DNA from: DAOUJW01 sp965218945
GTDB taxonomy: Bacteria > Chloroflexota > Dehalococcoidia > Lucifugimonadales > UBA2985
Length of the DNA stretch: 64,000 bases
Direction of reading: 5' to 3'
NCBI GenBank assembly: GCA_965218945.1
Contig: OZ244718.1
Coordinates: forward strand, 1,488,001-1,552,000
The translations under genes were made by a program, and so were the position numbers. Positions 8,153-17,050 of the stretch are shown piece after piece (within the stretch, counting starts at the first letter, position 1; each line of letters starts with the position of its first letter). The notes under the pieces were generated by a model, which worked only from the letters and a program-made list of their open reading frames with translations, ran no database searches and was not told where the DNA came from.

Positions 8153-8180
8153 TCCGAGATTGTCCGAGCCGACCTAGATA

Positions 8181-8360
8181 TTATTCTCCTGCTATTCTCT
8201 TTCTCTCTCCACTTCTCTTCTGCTTCCGTTTAGCTAATATATGATTTCCCAAGATTAGTATAGCTACTATGGCAATGCAAATGTACATTACTAGTTGGAG
8301 TTCAGAAGACTCTTCATAGGCTGCTCTCTGAAGTTCAGTCAATGTGGGAGGAGGATTCAT
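8181..8360 (-). CDS. Small single-span membrane protein between direct repeats
   Basis: A 59-residue frame starting at ATG 8360 with AGGAAAGG just upstream. A soluble N-terminal 25 residues (MNPPPTLTELQRAAYEESSE) is followed by one membrane span (LVMYICIAIVAILILGNHI) and a strongly basic tail (AKRKQKRSGERKR). Base composition is lower in GC than that of neighbouring genes. No family recognised. Its position inside the repeat pair and next to the broken gene suggests a small acquired segment. Confidence 0.4.
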   Translation of the reverse strand: MNPPPTLTELQRAAYEESSELQLVMYICIAIVAILILGNHILAKRKQKRSGERKRIAGE

Positions 8361-8415
8361 TGGGCCTTTCCTCACTTTGGGTTCTTCTGACCATTTTAGT
8401 TCTCAATCAACGTAT

Positions 8416-8444
8416 TTCAAAGGGCAATCTTTGTAGTGTCCGCT
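8416..8444 (+). repeat. Imperfect 29-base direct repeat, right copy
   Basis: Second copy of the repeat at 8124-8152, same orientation, with AATCT in place of TTATT in the middle. The TTGTAGTGTCCGCT ending is identical in both copies. Confidence 0.6.
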
Positions 8445-8517
8445 AGGGTTTATCGGTTATCTCTGGCTAAAGGCTTACCAGCATATTCTCAGCTTCGGAC
8501 TCGCAAAATAAGAAGAG

Positions 8518-8670
8518 ATGATTGGCAAGGTCTCTTGCTACGGTATAGAGCTTTCCTTCGTAACGGACCGGAAGTTGGAAGAATCGCAGCTAAATGCACT
8601 GATCGGATGGCTGGAGGCGGTCATTGCAACAATACGGGAATTCGAGAACGTCAACCAGGAAGAAAGATAG
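8518..8670 (+). CDS. Small reading frame, 50 residues, unknown
   Basis: ATG preceded by AGAAGAG, then MIGKVSCYGIELSFVTDRKL and a long amphipathic helix (QLNALIGWLEAVIATIREFE). It could be a real small gene or the tail of the gene broken at 8122. A different frame that opens with GTG inside the 29-base repeat is longer, but its composition is not protein-like. Confidence 0.3.
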   Translation: MIGKVSCYGIELSFVTDRKLEESQLNALIGWLEAVIATIREFENVNQEER

Positions 8671-8727
8671 CGGGAGGTCGCTAGCAGAGATTGGGGAGTA
8701 CCAGAAGTATCAGTCGGTCTGACGAAG

Positions 8728-9996
8728 CTACCCCAAGCCCTTTAGACTCGCCTGGAACGACTTGTCGCTGCGGAACGGCCCCACAACCGCCAGGTTCAGC
8801 TTCTCGTTGATCAGCACGTCTTTGGCCACTCGCTGAACGTCCTCCGGCGTAATCGCATCGACACGGGCCAGCACCTCGTCCACCGTTCGGATTTCGTCCA
8901 GCAGGATTTCCTGGGCGCCGAGCCAGGCGGCCACGCTGCGGCTGTCCTCCATTCTCAAGACCAACCGCCCCTTGAGGAACTCCTTCGCCTTGTGCAGCTC
9001 CTCTTCCGAGACAAGCTCCTTGGCCCTGTTCAGCTCACGGAGAACGGAGTCGATGGCTCTCTTTGCATTCTTGGGATCCACACCGGCGTAGGTGGCGAAA
9101 GAGCCGCAGTCCCTCAGGTGGGTTGAAGTGGTGTGGACATCGTAGACCAGGCTCTGCTTCTCCCGAAGCTCCAGGAACAGCCGGCTGCTCATCCCCTCAC
9201 CCATCACCGTGTTCAGCAGGTCCAGCGCGTACCTGTCCGGGTGCACCGACGATAGTCCCTTGACGGCGAGGCAGAGGTGCGCCTGCTCCGTCTTGCGGTT
9301 CTCCATCTTCATCGAAGGAGCCGACTGGTCCTCTTCTACAGGGAACCAGGAGCCCGCTCCGTGGGAGGTCCAGTCTCGAAAGTGAAGGGCCACGGCGTCG
9401 ACCACCTCTTCGTGGGATATGTTGCCTGCCACGCTCACCACCAGATTGGGGCTGGTGTACTGTCGCTGCATATACTCCATAATGGCGTCCCTGGTGACGC
9501 CTGTGACGGACTCCTTGGTGCCGCCCACGTCGCGCCCAAGGGGCTGATTGGGCCACATTACCTCGTCTATGAGAAGATCCGCCCTGTAGCTGGGGATGTC
9601 ATAGCTCATGGAGAGCTCTTCCAGGATGACGGACCGCTCCTTCTCCACCTCTTCTGGTTCGAACAACGGCTCTCGAACGATGTCCGCCATCACGTCAAGG
9701 GCAAGTGGCAAGTGAGCGATGGGAACCTTGCACCAGTAGGAGGTCAGTTCCCGGTCTGTGGCGGCGTTGAACACGCCTCCCACTCCCTCAATGGCCTCGC
9801 TGATTTCCTGGGAGGTTGGACGGCGGCGCGTCCCCTTGAAGCACATGTGCTCAACGAAATGGGAGACCCCTGCCACCTCGTCGATCTCATACCTGGAGCC
9901 TGCGCCCACGTACAGCACGACGCTCGCCGACTGTGTATGGGGCATCTGGCTGGTGAGGATTCGAAGTCCGTTGTCGGCTACCGTCTTTTTGTACAT
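8728..9996 (-). CDS. M16 family zinc peptidase
   Basis: A 422-residue peptidase of the mitochondrial-processing-peptidase-like M16B group. The inverted zinc motif HFVEH is at about residues 46-50 (GVSHFVEHMCFKGT) with the distal Glu about 75 residues later (EEVEKERSVILEELSMS). The C-terminal half is the inactive M16 domain (QTLVYDVHTTS-like region, MGEGMSSRLFLELREKQSLVYDV). It opens with ATG. It lies downstream of gpsA on the same strand with a 92-base gap. The protein has no signal peptide and is probably cytoplasmic. Confidence 0.92.
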   Translation of the reverse strand: MYKKTVADNGLRILTSQMPHTQSASVVLYVGAGSRYEIDEVAGVSHFVEHMCFKGTRRRPTSQEISEAIEGVGGVFNAATDRELTSYWCKVPIAHLPLALDVMADIVREPLFEPEEVEKERSVILEELSMSYDIPSYRADLLIDEVMWPNQPLGRDVGGTKESVTGVTRDAIMEYMQRQYTSPNLVVSVAGNISHEEVVDAVALHFRDWTSHGAGSWFPVEEDQSAPSMKMENRKTEQAHLCLAVKGLSSVHPDRYALDLLNTVMGEGMSSRLFLELREKQSLVYDVHTTSTHLRDCGSFATYAGVDPKNAKRAIDSVLRELNRAKELVSEEELHKAKEFLKGRLVLRMEDSRSVAAWLGAQEILLDEIRTVDEVLARVDAITPEDVQRVAKDVLINEKLNLAVVGPFRSDKSFQASLKGLG

Positions 9997-10088
9997 ATCT
10001 TGTGTGAATCGCGTCCTTTATGGAGTCCGAAGTTGTGAACCTAGGGTATGGGAATTCTGGAGCGGAGTCAATTGGATTGAAAACGAAT

Positions 10089-11126
10089 TCACAAACGGAT
10101 TCCCGCCCACTCCGGCTGAGGAGCGCGGCCCATGAGCGCCGCAACCGCCTGGCGCGGGTCCACTCCGTTGAACAAAACATCGCTGATGGCCTGGGTTATG
10201 GGCATATCGACTCCGAGACGGGATGCCAGTTGCAGTGCGCCAACGGTCGTATCCACACCCTCGGCAACATTGCCCATATAGGAGAGTATTTCCGGCAGAC
10301 GCTTTCCAGCGGCCAGCTGCTCTCCGACGTATCTGTTCCGGCTGAGGGGACTGGCACAGGTGGCCGTGAGGTCGCCAAGGCCGGCCAGCCCTGCGAATGT
10401 GAGCGGGTTGGCGCCGGCCGCCACGCCCAGGCGGGTTATCTCCACCAGGCCGCGGGTTACGAATGCCGCTTTGCCGTTGTCCCCGTACCCGAAGCCGTCG
10501 CACACCCCTGCGCCAAGCGCGATGATGTTCTTGAGGCTGCCGCCCAGCTCCACGCCCACCACGTCGGTGTTGGTGTACACCCTGAACATGGAGGACATGA
10601 AAATCTCCTGAGCCTTGACTGCGTTGCTTTCGTCGCGGGAGGCGACCACGGTGGAGGCCGGCTTACCCTCTATAATCTCCTTGGCGAGGTTGGGGCCGGA
10701 GAGAACGCATATGCCGGCGTGTAAGGCCTCCGGCAGCTCCTCCTCCAGGATTTCGCTCATCCGCTTTGTTGAGTCCTTTTCCAGGCCCTTCGTCGCGCTC
10801 AAGACCAGGCAGTGCTGCGACAGGAAAGGTGCGAAGCCGCGTACGTTCTCGCGTAGGGTCTGGGACGGCACGGCGATAACGACCATATCCACCCAAGAGG
10901 CTTCCTCCCTGGACGATGTGACGCGAATGTTCGACGGAAAATGGTATCCGGGAAGACGTCTCTTGTTCTCACGAGCGCTCTCCAGGCCTTCGGCCTCCTC
11001 CCTGGTGCGCGCCCACAGCATCACTTCGGCGCCGTTGTTCGCCAGGATGGTGGCAAGGGTCGTCCCCCAGCTGGTCGTCCCGATTACGAACGCGCTGGCT
11101 GCCACGCGATCACGCCCTGTCTGCAA
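10089..11126 (-). CDS. gpsA: NAD(P)-dependent glycerol-3-phosphate dehydrogenase
   Basis: A 345-residue enzyme that reduces dihydroxyacetone phosphate to sn-glycerol-3-phosphate for phospholipid synthesis. The N-terminal Rossmann motif reads IGTTSWGTTLA, a variant of the usual GxGxWGT(A/T)LA in which the second Gly is Thr. SGPNLAKEI, the catalytic Lys in GGSLKNIIALGAGVCDGFGYGDNGKAA and the LxGLGDLxxTC stretch are intact. The longest frame starts at TTG 11126 and overlaps plsY by 17 bases; GTG 11105 is an equally reasonable start. It pairs functionally with plsY directly upstream. Confidence 0.93.
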   Translation of the reverse strand: MQTGRDRVAASAFVIGTTSWGTTLATILANNGAEVMLWARTREEAEGLESARENKRRLPGYHFPSNIRVTSSREEASWVDMVVIAVPSQTLRENVRGFAPFLSQHCLVLSATKGLEKDSTKRMSEILEEELPEALHAGICVLSGPNLAKEIIEGKPASTVVASRDESNAVKAQEIFMSSMFRVYTNTDVVGVELGGSLKNIIALGAGVCDGFGYGDNGKAAFVTRGLVEITRLGVAAGANPLTFAGLAGLGDLTATCASPLSRNRYVGEQLAAGKRLPEILSYMGNVAEGVDTTVGALQLASRLGVDMPITQAISDVLFNGVDPRQAVAALMGRAPQPEWAGIRL

Positions 11127-11772
11127 TCCCGGAGACGGGTTCGCTCAATTCAACCTTCTGGCCAATTCTGCGCTCCTGGCCCTTGAGGATTCGCTGAATG
11201 TTCTCCCGGTGCTTGAACAGCACTATGGGCGTCCCTATAGCCGGATACAAGATGTAGGTGAGGGAAGGCACGCCCAGGGTGAGGTTCGGAGCCAGGACGG
11301 CCAGCGCGGCTATAGACCCAAGGGCTGTTGTAGCTCCCATGATGGATCCTAGAGAGACGTAGCGCGATACCACCAACGGCGGCAGGGATAATGCCGCAAC
11401 AATGAGTGCGGCTGCGGGAGAGATGGCGAGTACGGTGCCCAGTCCCGTGGCTGTCCCCTTCCCGCCCTTAAACCGAATGAACACCGACCAGTTGTGCCCC
11501 GCAAGCGCTGCCAATGCGGCGGCCACCTCCAGTGCAGGCGACGGCTCGACGGCCCGGGCCAGCAGGACAGCCCCTATGCCCTTGCCCAAGTCGAGGCCCA
11601 GAACTGCCAGACCGGGCGCAACACCCGTCGTCCGCAGCACGTTGGTCATACCCGTGTTGCCGCTGCCATAGCTCCTCACGTCAACTCCCTTGGCAAACCT
11701 CGCTACGAGCAGTCCAAAGGGCACGCTTCCCAGCAGGTAGCACACTGGGATAAGCACTACATAAGGCGTCAC
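11110..11772 (-). CDS. plsY: Glycerol-3-phosphate acyltransferase PlsY
   Basis: A 220-residue integral membrane acyltransferase that transfers the acyl chain from acyl-phosphate to glycerol-3-phosphate. The three family motifs are visible: YLLGSVPFG near the N-terminus, SGNTGMTNVLRT, and GHNWSVFIRFKGGKGTATGLG, with several hydrophobic spans. Its 5' end overlaps der by 4 bases (ATGA) and it runs into gpsA, which supplies its substrate. Confidence 0.93.
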   Translation of the reverse strand: MTPYVVLIPVCYLLGSVPFGLLVARFAKGVDVRSYGSGNTGMTNVLRTTGVAPGLAVLGLDLGKGIGAVLLARAVEPSPALEVAAALAALAGHNWSVFIRFKGGKGTATGLGTVLAISPAAALIVAALSLPPLVVSRYVSLGSIMGATTALGSIAALAVLAPNLTLGVPSLTYILYPAIGTPIVLFKHRENIQRILKGQERRIGQKVELSEPVSGIADRA

Positions 11773-13088
11773 CGACCACCTCGGGATGAGGAGAAAATCA
11801 GATGGAGGGGATTACCGGCAAAGCCGAAGGTGGCTCTGAGGCGGTTCTCCAGGTATCGCTGGTAGGAGAAATGGACAAGCTCCGGGTGATTGACGGGCAG
11901 AATGAATGTGGGCGGATGTGTCCCCTTCTGATAGATCCGGTGCACCTTGAGGGAGCGTCGTCCCTTAGTGGGTGGGGGGTGGGCCGCCAGCGCTTCCAAC
12001 AACGCTCTCTCTAGGGCGCCCCTGGGAGCGATTCTGGCTCCCTCCCGGTACACCCTTATGGCCGTCTCCACCACCTGCTGAACGCCGGTCCCGTTCAACG
12101 CCGAAGTGAAGCAAATTGGAGCGTATGGAATGAACTTGAGCTTGCGGCTCACTTCCCGCAGCGCCTCGGCCTTTTGGATTTTTCCCTCCACCATGTCCCA
12201 CTTGTTTATGACTATCACCACGCCCTTGTAGGTGTCCAGCACCTGCCCGGCTACGTGGGTGTCCTGGCCGGTTATGGACTCCGTGGCGTCAGTGACAAGG
12301 ATGCAAACGTTGGAACGCTCAATGGCCCGCGCCGCCCTCAGCACACTGTATTTCTCTATGCCCTGCTCGATACGTCCTCTGCGTCGCACTCCCGCCGTAT
12401 CCATCAGGATGACGGGCCTGCCGTTGAAAGAGAGGGAGGTGTCGATGGCGTCCCTTGTAGTGCCAGGGACCTCGGATACAATGGCGCGCTCATCTCCCAG
12501 GATGGCGTTGAGGAGCTGGGACTTGCCCACGTTGGGGCGCCCAACTATGGCCAGCCTCGGTATATCAGAGGTCTCATCCTCCTCGGGCGCGAAGGGCAGC
12601 TTGGACTCAATCTCTCTGAACAGGTCGTCTATGCCCAGGTTGTGATAGGCGCTGATGAAGACGGGGTCCCCCAGACCCAGTTGATGGAACTCCACAGCCT
12701 CCAGCTCCCTCCTGGGGTTGTCCACCTTGTTCACCACAAGGAGCAGGGGCTTCTCCCTCTGCCGCAGCGACTGCGCTATCTCGCGGTCGCCCGGGGTGAT
12801 GCCCGCCATCACGTCCACTAGAAAGACAATGGCGTCGGCCTCCTCCATACCCACCTCCACTTGGGCTTTCACCTGCTCCCACAGGTCCGAAGTCGGCGCG
12901 AACTCCAGCCCGCCGGTGTCAACGAGAGTGAAGGAGCGTTCTCTCCATGAGACGGTCGCCATTACCCTGTCCCTGGTTGTGCCGGGTATGTCTGAGACTA
13001 TGGACAGGGACTGGCCCAACAGACGATTGAAAAGGGTGGACTTGCCCACATTGGGCCGTCCGACTATAGCTATCAGTGGTCCGGCCAT
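11769..13088 (-). CDS. der: Ribosome-assembly GTPase Der (EngA)
   Basis: A 439-residue protein with two tandem GTPase domains and a KH-like C-terminal domain. The first P-loop is GRPNVGKST, with DTGG and NKVD; the second is GRPNVGKSQ, with DTAG and NKWD. The KH domain is at about 350-435. Der is needed for maturation of the 50S subunit. It lies 12 bases after argF on the same strand and overlaps plsY by 4 bases. Confidence 0.96.
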   Translation of the reverse strand: MAGPLIAIVGRPNVGKSTLFNRLLGQSLSIVSDIPGTTRDRVMATVSWRERSFTLVDTGGLEFAPTSDLWEQVKAQVEVGMEEADAIVFLVDVMAGITPGDREIAQSLRQREKPLLLVVNKVDNPRRELEAVEFHQLGLGDPVFISAYHNLGIDDLFREIESKLPFAPEEDETSDIPRLAIVGRPNVGKSQLLNAILGDERAIVSEVPGTTRDAIDTSLSFNGRPVILMDTAGVRRRGRIEQGIEKYSVLRAARAIERSNVCILVTDATESITGQDTHVAGQVLDTYKGVVIVINKWDMVEGKIQKAEALREVSRKLKFIPYAPICFTSALNGTGVQQVVETAIRVYREGARIAPRGALERALLEALAAHPPPTKGRRSLKVHRIYQKGTHPPTFILPVNHPELVHFSYQRYLENRLRATFGFAGNPLHLIFSSSRGGR

Positions 13089-13100
13089 ACGCTTACGCCT

Positions 13101-14024
13101 CTAGGCCAGTATCTCTACAAGCGCCGCTTTTTGGGCGTGCAGGCGGTTCTCGGCCTGGTCGAAGACCACCGACTGCGGATGCTCCAGAAGACCCTCCGAG
13201 ATCTCCTCTCCAGGGTGAGCCGGAAGGGGGTGCATGAACAATGCTCCGTCGCCGGCCAGGGCCAGAAGCTCCGGGTCAACGTGGTATCCTTTGAAGGCCT
13301 CCCGCCGGCGCTCCGTCTCCTCCTCCTGCCCCATGCTCGTCCAGACGTCGGTATACACAACGTCCGCGCCCCTTACCGCATCCTGGGGGCTCTCCATTAG
13401 CGTAATCCTGACTCCGGTGATTCTTCCCCTTCTTATAACCTCCTCCATGGCGGCGTCCGGCATATGATAGCCGGGCGGAGCAGCTATGGTGAAGTTGGCC
13501 CCCACGGACACGGCAGCCAGGGCAAGGCTGACGGCCACGTTGTTGCCATCGCCAATGTAGGCGATGGTTGTCCCCTTTAGTCCGCCCTTCTTCTCGTAGA
13601 CGGTAAGGAGATCGGCCAGCGCCTGGCAGGGGTGCTCGTCGTCGGACAGGGCGTTGATCACCGGCACGGAGGCGTACTGGGCCAGCGTCTCCAGCGTGCT
13701 CTGGGCAAAGGTGCGCACTATGATGACGTCGACGTAGCGGGAGAGGATGCGAGCCGTATCGGAGACAGGCTCTCGGACTCCCATCCCAACCTCATCTTTT
13801 CCCAGGTAAAGAGGATGTCCTCCAAGCTGATGCACAGCTATGTCGAAGCTGACCTTTGTCCTCAGAGAAGGCTTCTCAAAGAGCAACGCCGCCGACTTCC
13901 CTGCCATGACCTGGGGAGACGGCCCGCCCTTGAGGTCTGCAGCTCTACGAATAAGCGTCTCAACCTCCTCAATGGAGAGATCGGTTATGGATAGAAGGTG
14001 CTTGCCTTTAGTAGCGGTCGTCAT
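13101..14024 (-). CDS. argF: Ornithine carbamoyltransferase
   Basis: A 307-residue enzyme of arginine synthesis that makes citrulline from ornithine and carbamoyl phosphate. The carbamoyl-phosphate site reads KPSLRTKVSF rather than the usual STRT form, the HPCQALADLLT motif is intact, and DVWTSMGQE marks the ornithine loop. The late loop reads HPLPAHPGEE (residues 265-274), where most ornithine enzymes have HCLP; HPLP is the aspartate carbamoyltransferase form. Overall similarity and the ornithine loop still favour ArgF, but substrate is worth checking. A promoter lies directly upstream. Confidence 0.88.
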   Translation of the reverse strand: MTTATKGKHLLSITDLSIEEVETLIRRAADLKGGPSPQVMAGKSAALLFEKPSLRTKVSFDIAVHQLGGHPLYLGKDEVGMGVREPVSDTARILSRYVDVIIVRTFAQSTLETLAQYASVPVINALSDDEHPCQALADLLTVYEKKGGLKGTTIAYIGDGNNVAVSLALAAVSVGANFTIAAPPGYHMPDAAMEEVIRRGRITGVRITLMESPQDAVRGADVVYTDVWTSMGQEEETERRREAFKGYHVDPELLALAGDGALFMHPLPAHPGEEISEGLLEHPQSVVFDQAENRLHAQKAALVEILA

Positions 14025-14058
14025 CGAGTCTAGTCCTCTATGGCGTTGTTATGGGCTT

Positions 14059-14087
14059 AGTATATCAGAAGGGGGATGTAATCAAAA
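14059..14087 (-). promoter_or_regulatory. Promoter of argF-der-plsY-gpsA
   Basis: On the minus strand TTTTGA (14082-14087) and TATACT (14059-14064) are 17 bases apart, with the argF ATG about 35 bases downstream of the -10 box. The -35 match is moderate. Confidence 0.5.
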
Positions 14088-14189
14088 CTGGGTCCAGATG
14101 ATGCCCAGGGGCTTTCGATTGTCACCCCCGTACTTGATACGGGGACGGGAACGACGGTATCTGAGCGGCGCGCGCCCTGACCATGCTCG

Positions 14190-14395
14190 CGAACAGAGAC
14201 CTTTGCGTAACTCCTCGTGGTATATCAGCAGAGGCGCTCTTGCTGTCATTCTGAACGGAGCGAAGCGAAGTGAAGAATCCAAAGCCTTTGCTCGCAAAAC
14301 TGCGCTGTCTTGGGATGAAACCCTTTGGATTCTTCGCTGCACTCAGAATGACATTCAACGGAACTGCCGCGCTGGTTACGCAAAGGTCTCCGAAC
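14190..14395. mobile_element. 196-bp MITE-like element, copy 1, with 5-bp target duplication
   Basis: The element proper is 14195-14390. It begins AGAGACCTTTGCGTAAC and ends GTTACGCAAAGGTCTC, giving 16-bp perfect terminal inverted repeats, and it has further internal inverted repeats (TGTCATTCTGA with TCAGAATGACA, GAAGAATCCAAA with TTTGGATTCTTC), so the whole unit can fold into a long hairpin. It is flanked by CGAAC on both sides (14190-14194 and 14391-14395). There is no room for a transposase. It is identical to the copy at 24849-25044 except for 6 substitutions. The rest of the 400-base gap holds only a GATTGTCACCCCCG repeat arm at about 14117. Confidence 0.85.
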
Positions 14396-14428
14396 GCGGG
14401 CATCCAAGGGTGGGGCGTGCCGGGTTTG

Positions 14429-15727
14429 CTACGCCCCCTGTTGCTGAAGATTTCGCAGGCGCTCCGGGGGTTTCGGCGGGTATGAGAAGAAGCAGATCAC
14501 CGCTCCAAGGACAATGGTAAAGACAAATGTGATGAAAGCAATTTGATAGTTCTGGTTTATGTCGTAAATTATCCCGGCGTAGACCGGCCCTATCACGGTG
14601 CCGATAGCCACGATGGACTGCTCGACGCCGGCGATGGTGGCGAAGTATTTCCTGCCGAAGTAGTCCGCCCTCAGTGCGAAGAGGAGATTGGGCGCTCCCC
14701 AGCCCAGGCCGAACACGACGGTGAAGAGGAACACCTGCTGGATGCTATCGGAGGTCAGCAGGATCAGTATGCCTGCCGCCTGGAGCAGGTAGGCTATTGC
14801 CAGCAGGTACCGCTTGTTGAAGTAGTCGCCCAGGAACCCAAATCCCACTCTGCCGGGTATGCTCATAAGGCCCATCAGCGCCAGGATTCCCGCGGCGGCT
14901 TGCTGGGATATGCCGTTGTCAGTGAGAAAGGGTATCTGGTGGATGACCGTGGCCGATATCGCCATTGTCCTCAGACCAAAGGCCACGGCCAGCATCCAGA
15001 ACACCGGCGTCCGCAGGGCTTCCCAGATTGTGAAGTCTATCTCCTCCGCCGGAGCGTTCGACCTCGATCCTTCACCGGAGCTTCCCCCTGCGCCGCTCCG
15101 GGCCGCGATGATCTCGTCCTGGGATTTGGCGTTGTCCGGCAGGTAGCCGTACTGCTCCGGGCGATGCCGCACAACGAATGCCAGGGGAATGCCGATGGCG
15201 AACAGGCCAACCCCCAGGAACATCGCTGCGCTCCTCCATCCAAAGCCGAGAATCAGCGCCGCGATGAGCGGGGCCATTATTGCGCCGCCAAAGCCGTTGG
15301 CTGTGCTGAGCAGACCCAGCGCCCGCGACCGCTTTCGTATGAACCAGTTGGCCACCGCCGCCTGGGCGGCGACGAAGAACCCGGTGTTGAAACCTATTGC
15401 CAGGAGCAGGACGTACACCAGGTAGAACATTATGAGGCCGTTGATCATGCTCAGGGCCAGAAATCCTATGCTGGCGAGGGCAACGCCGAACAGCATCAGC
15501 TTCCTCGGGCCAAATTTGTCGACCAGCGGCCCGACGATTGGCCCCTCTATGAAGCCCTCCGCCTGGGACAGTGATATGGCTCCTGCGGTCAGGGCGCGCG
15601 ACCAGCCGAACTCCTCGCTAATGGGCTTGAAGAAAGCGCTGAATCCGAAGAAGAAGGCCCCGCCGCCGTAGAGGGTGACGGCCCAGCACGCCAGAACGAT
15701 CCACCAACCGTAAAAGACCCTGTTCAT
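14429..15727 (-). CDS. MFS transporter
   Basis: A 432-residue major facilitator protein with about twelve hydrophobic segments and a soluble central loop (about residues 190-220). The N-terminus FYGWWIVLACWAVTLYGGG and the GPLVDKFGPRKLMLFG motif between spans 2 and 3 place it with the oxalate/formate antiporter-like or monocarboxylate-like MFS group. The substrate is unknown. It stands alone between a MITE copy and guaB3. Confidence 0.85.
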   Translation of the reverse strand: MNRVFYGWWIVLACWAVTLYGGGAFFFGFSAFFKPISEEFGWSRALTAGAISLSQAEGFIEGPIVGPLVDKFGPRKLMLFGVALASIGFLALSMINGLIMFYLVYVLLLAIGFNTGFFVAAQAAVANWFIRKRSRALGLLSTANGFGGAIMAPLIAALILGFGWRSAAMFLGVGLFAIGIPLAFVVRHRPEQYGYLPDNAKSQDEIIAARSGAGGSSGEGSRSNAPAEEIDFTIWEALRTPVFWMLAVAFGLRTMAISATVIHQIPFLTDNGISQQAAAGILALMGLMSIPGRVGFGFLGDYFNKRYLLAIAYLLQAAGILILLTSDSIQQVFLFTVVFGLGWGAPNLLFALRADYFGRKYFATIAGVEQSIVAIGTVIGPVYAGIIYDINQNYQIAFITFVFTIVLGAVICFFSYPPKPPERLRNLQQQGA

Positions 15728-15847
15728 TCAAAGCTCACGCAGAGGTCCGCCTCCAGGGCACATCAAGACTAAAGGGATTCCACGGGTTGGGTCTTCGTAG
15801 CGTCAGGGTACAGTTTGCCTGATAGGGAAAGCGGGAGGTATCGCCGG

Positions 15848-16990
15848 CTACCAACGCTCGGCCAGCTGGAAGTACTTGCCTTCCGTCTTGATGGTCGGAG
15901 CTACAACCATCTCGGCCTGTTGCATGTCCGGTATGCTGAATGCGCCGCACATTCCCATTGCCGCCCTCAGAGCGCCTTCCAGGTTCTGCGTGCCGTCGGT
16001 CATAGAGGTTGGGCCGAAGAGTATCTTGTGGAGAGATCCCTTGCTTCCGACGTTTATCCGCGTACCCCTTGGCAGCGCCGGGTGGAAGCTCGCCATGCCC
16101 CAGTTGTAACCCATTCCGGGAGCCTCCTCCGCCTGGGCGAAGGTGGTGCCCAGCATCACGGCGTCCGCTCCGCTGGCGAAGGCCTTGCAGATGTCGCCGC
16201 CCGTCCGCATACCGCCGTCCGTAATAAGCGATACGTACCTGCCCGTGCGCCCGAAATACTCCTCACGCGCAGCGGCGCAGTCCATTGTGGCAGTGACCTG
16301 GGGTACGCCAATCCCTTCCACCTCTCGCGTGGTGCATATAGCTCCGGGGCCGACGCCCACGAGGACGCCATCAACCCCCGTATCCATCAGCTCCAGGGTC
16401 GCTCCGTAGCTGACGCAGTTTCCCACCACCACGGGGATGCGCACCTGCTGGCAGACATCCGCGAGGACCAGACCCTGCTCGCTCTTGGAAATGTGTCTTG
16501 CCGTGGTAACTGTCGACTGGATGAACAGGATGTCCGCGCCGGCCTCGACTGCAATGGGCGCAAGACGCTTGGTGTTGGCCGGTGTGAGGGAGACGGCGCA
16601 GGTCACGCCACCCTCCTTTATCTCCTGTATCCTCTGCCCCACCAGGTCTTCCCGTATTGGAGCGGAGTATACCTTCTGGAGCAGCGGCGTAGCCTCTTCC
16701 TGAGGCGCTTCAATTATGTGCTGGATGACGGAAGCGGGGTCATCGTAACGAGTGTAGATGCCCTCCAGGTTCAGGACACCCAAGCCTCCCATCTGACCCA
16801 GGCATATGGCAAACTGGGGGGAGACTACCGCGTCCAGGGAGGACGCAAGAAAGGGTATTGGGAAGGTATAATCGGCAATGGTGAAGTCGATGATGGTCTG
16901 GTCCGGGTTAACGGTCACGTCACCGGGGACTATGGCCACCTCGTCGAATCCGTAGGCTCTTCGGAGTTCCTTGAAACGAGGTACTTCCAC
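15848..16990 (-). CDS. guaB3: GuaB3-type IMP dehydrogenase family protein
   Basis: A 380-residue (beta/alpha)8 barrel of the IMP dehydrogenase/GMP reductase superfamily. It lacks the CBS domain pair of classical GuaB and has the GuaB3-type N-terminus (EVPRFKELRRAYGFDEVAIVPG). The catalytic loop cysteine is in GVGPGAICTTREVEGIG, and the phosphate-binding DGGMRTGGDICKA stretch is intact. GuaB3 proteins of actinobacteria and cyanobacteria are divergent IMP dehydrogenases. The start is GTG with a GGTAGGTGA site upstream and a well-formed promoter. Confidence 0.88.
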   Translation of the reverse strand: MEVPRFKELRRAYGFDEVAIVPGDVTVNPDQTIIDFTIADYTFPIPFLASSLDAVVSPQFAICLGQMGGLGVLNLEGIYTRYDDPASVIQHIIEAPQEEATPLLQKVYSAPIREDLVGQRIQEIKEGGVTCAVSLTPANTKRLAPIAVEAGADILFIQSTVTTARHISKSEQGLVLADVCQQVRIPVVVGNCVSYGATLELMDTGVDGVLVGVGPGAICTTREVEGIGVPQVTATMDCAAAREEYFGRTGRYVSLITDGGMRTGGDICKAFASGADAVMLGTTFAQAEEAPGMGYNWGMASFHPALPRGTRINVGSKGSLHKILFGPTSMTDGTQNLEGALRAAMGMCGAFSIPDMQQAEMVVAPTIKTEGKYFQLAERW

Positions 16991-17020
16991 GAATTATCAC
17001 CTACCAGTTATGTTTGTGAG

Positions 17021-17050
17021 AATATAGCACTGGGGTCTCCCGCAAGTCAA
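17021..17050 (-). promoter_or_regulatory. Promoter of guaB3
   Basis: Minus strand TTGACT (17045-17050) and TATATT (17021-17026) are separated by 18 bases; the -10 is preceded by TGC, an extended -10. The guaB3 GTG is about 30 bases downstream. Confidence 0.65.

Noticed and set aside
8436..8684. An 82-residue plus-strand frame starting in the 29-base repeat
   Set aside because: GTG start without ribosome site and Arg/Gly-rich composition typical of an out-of-frame reading; a 50-residue frame at 8518 looks more protein-like.
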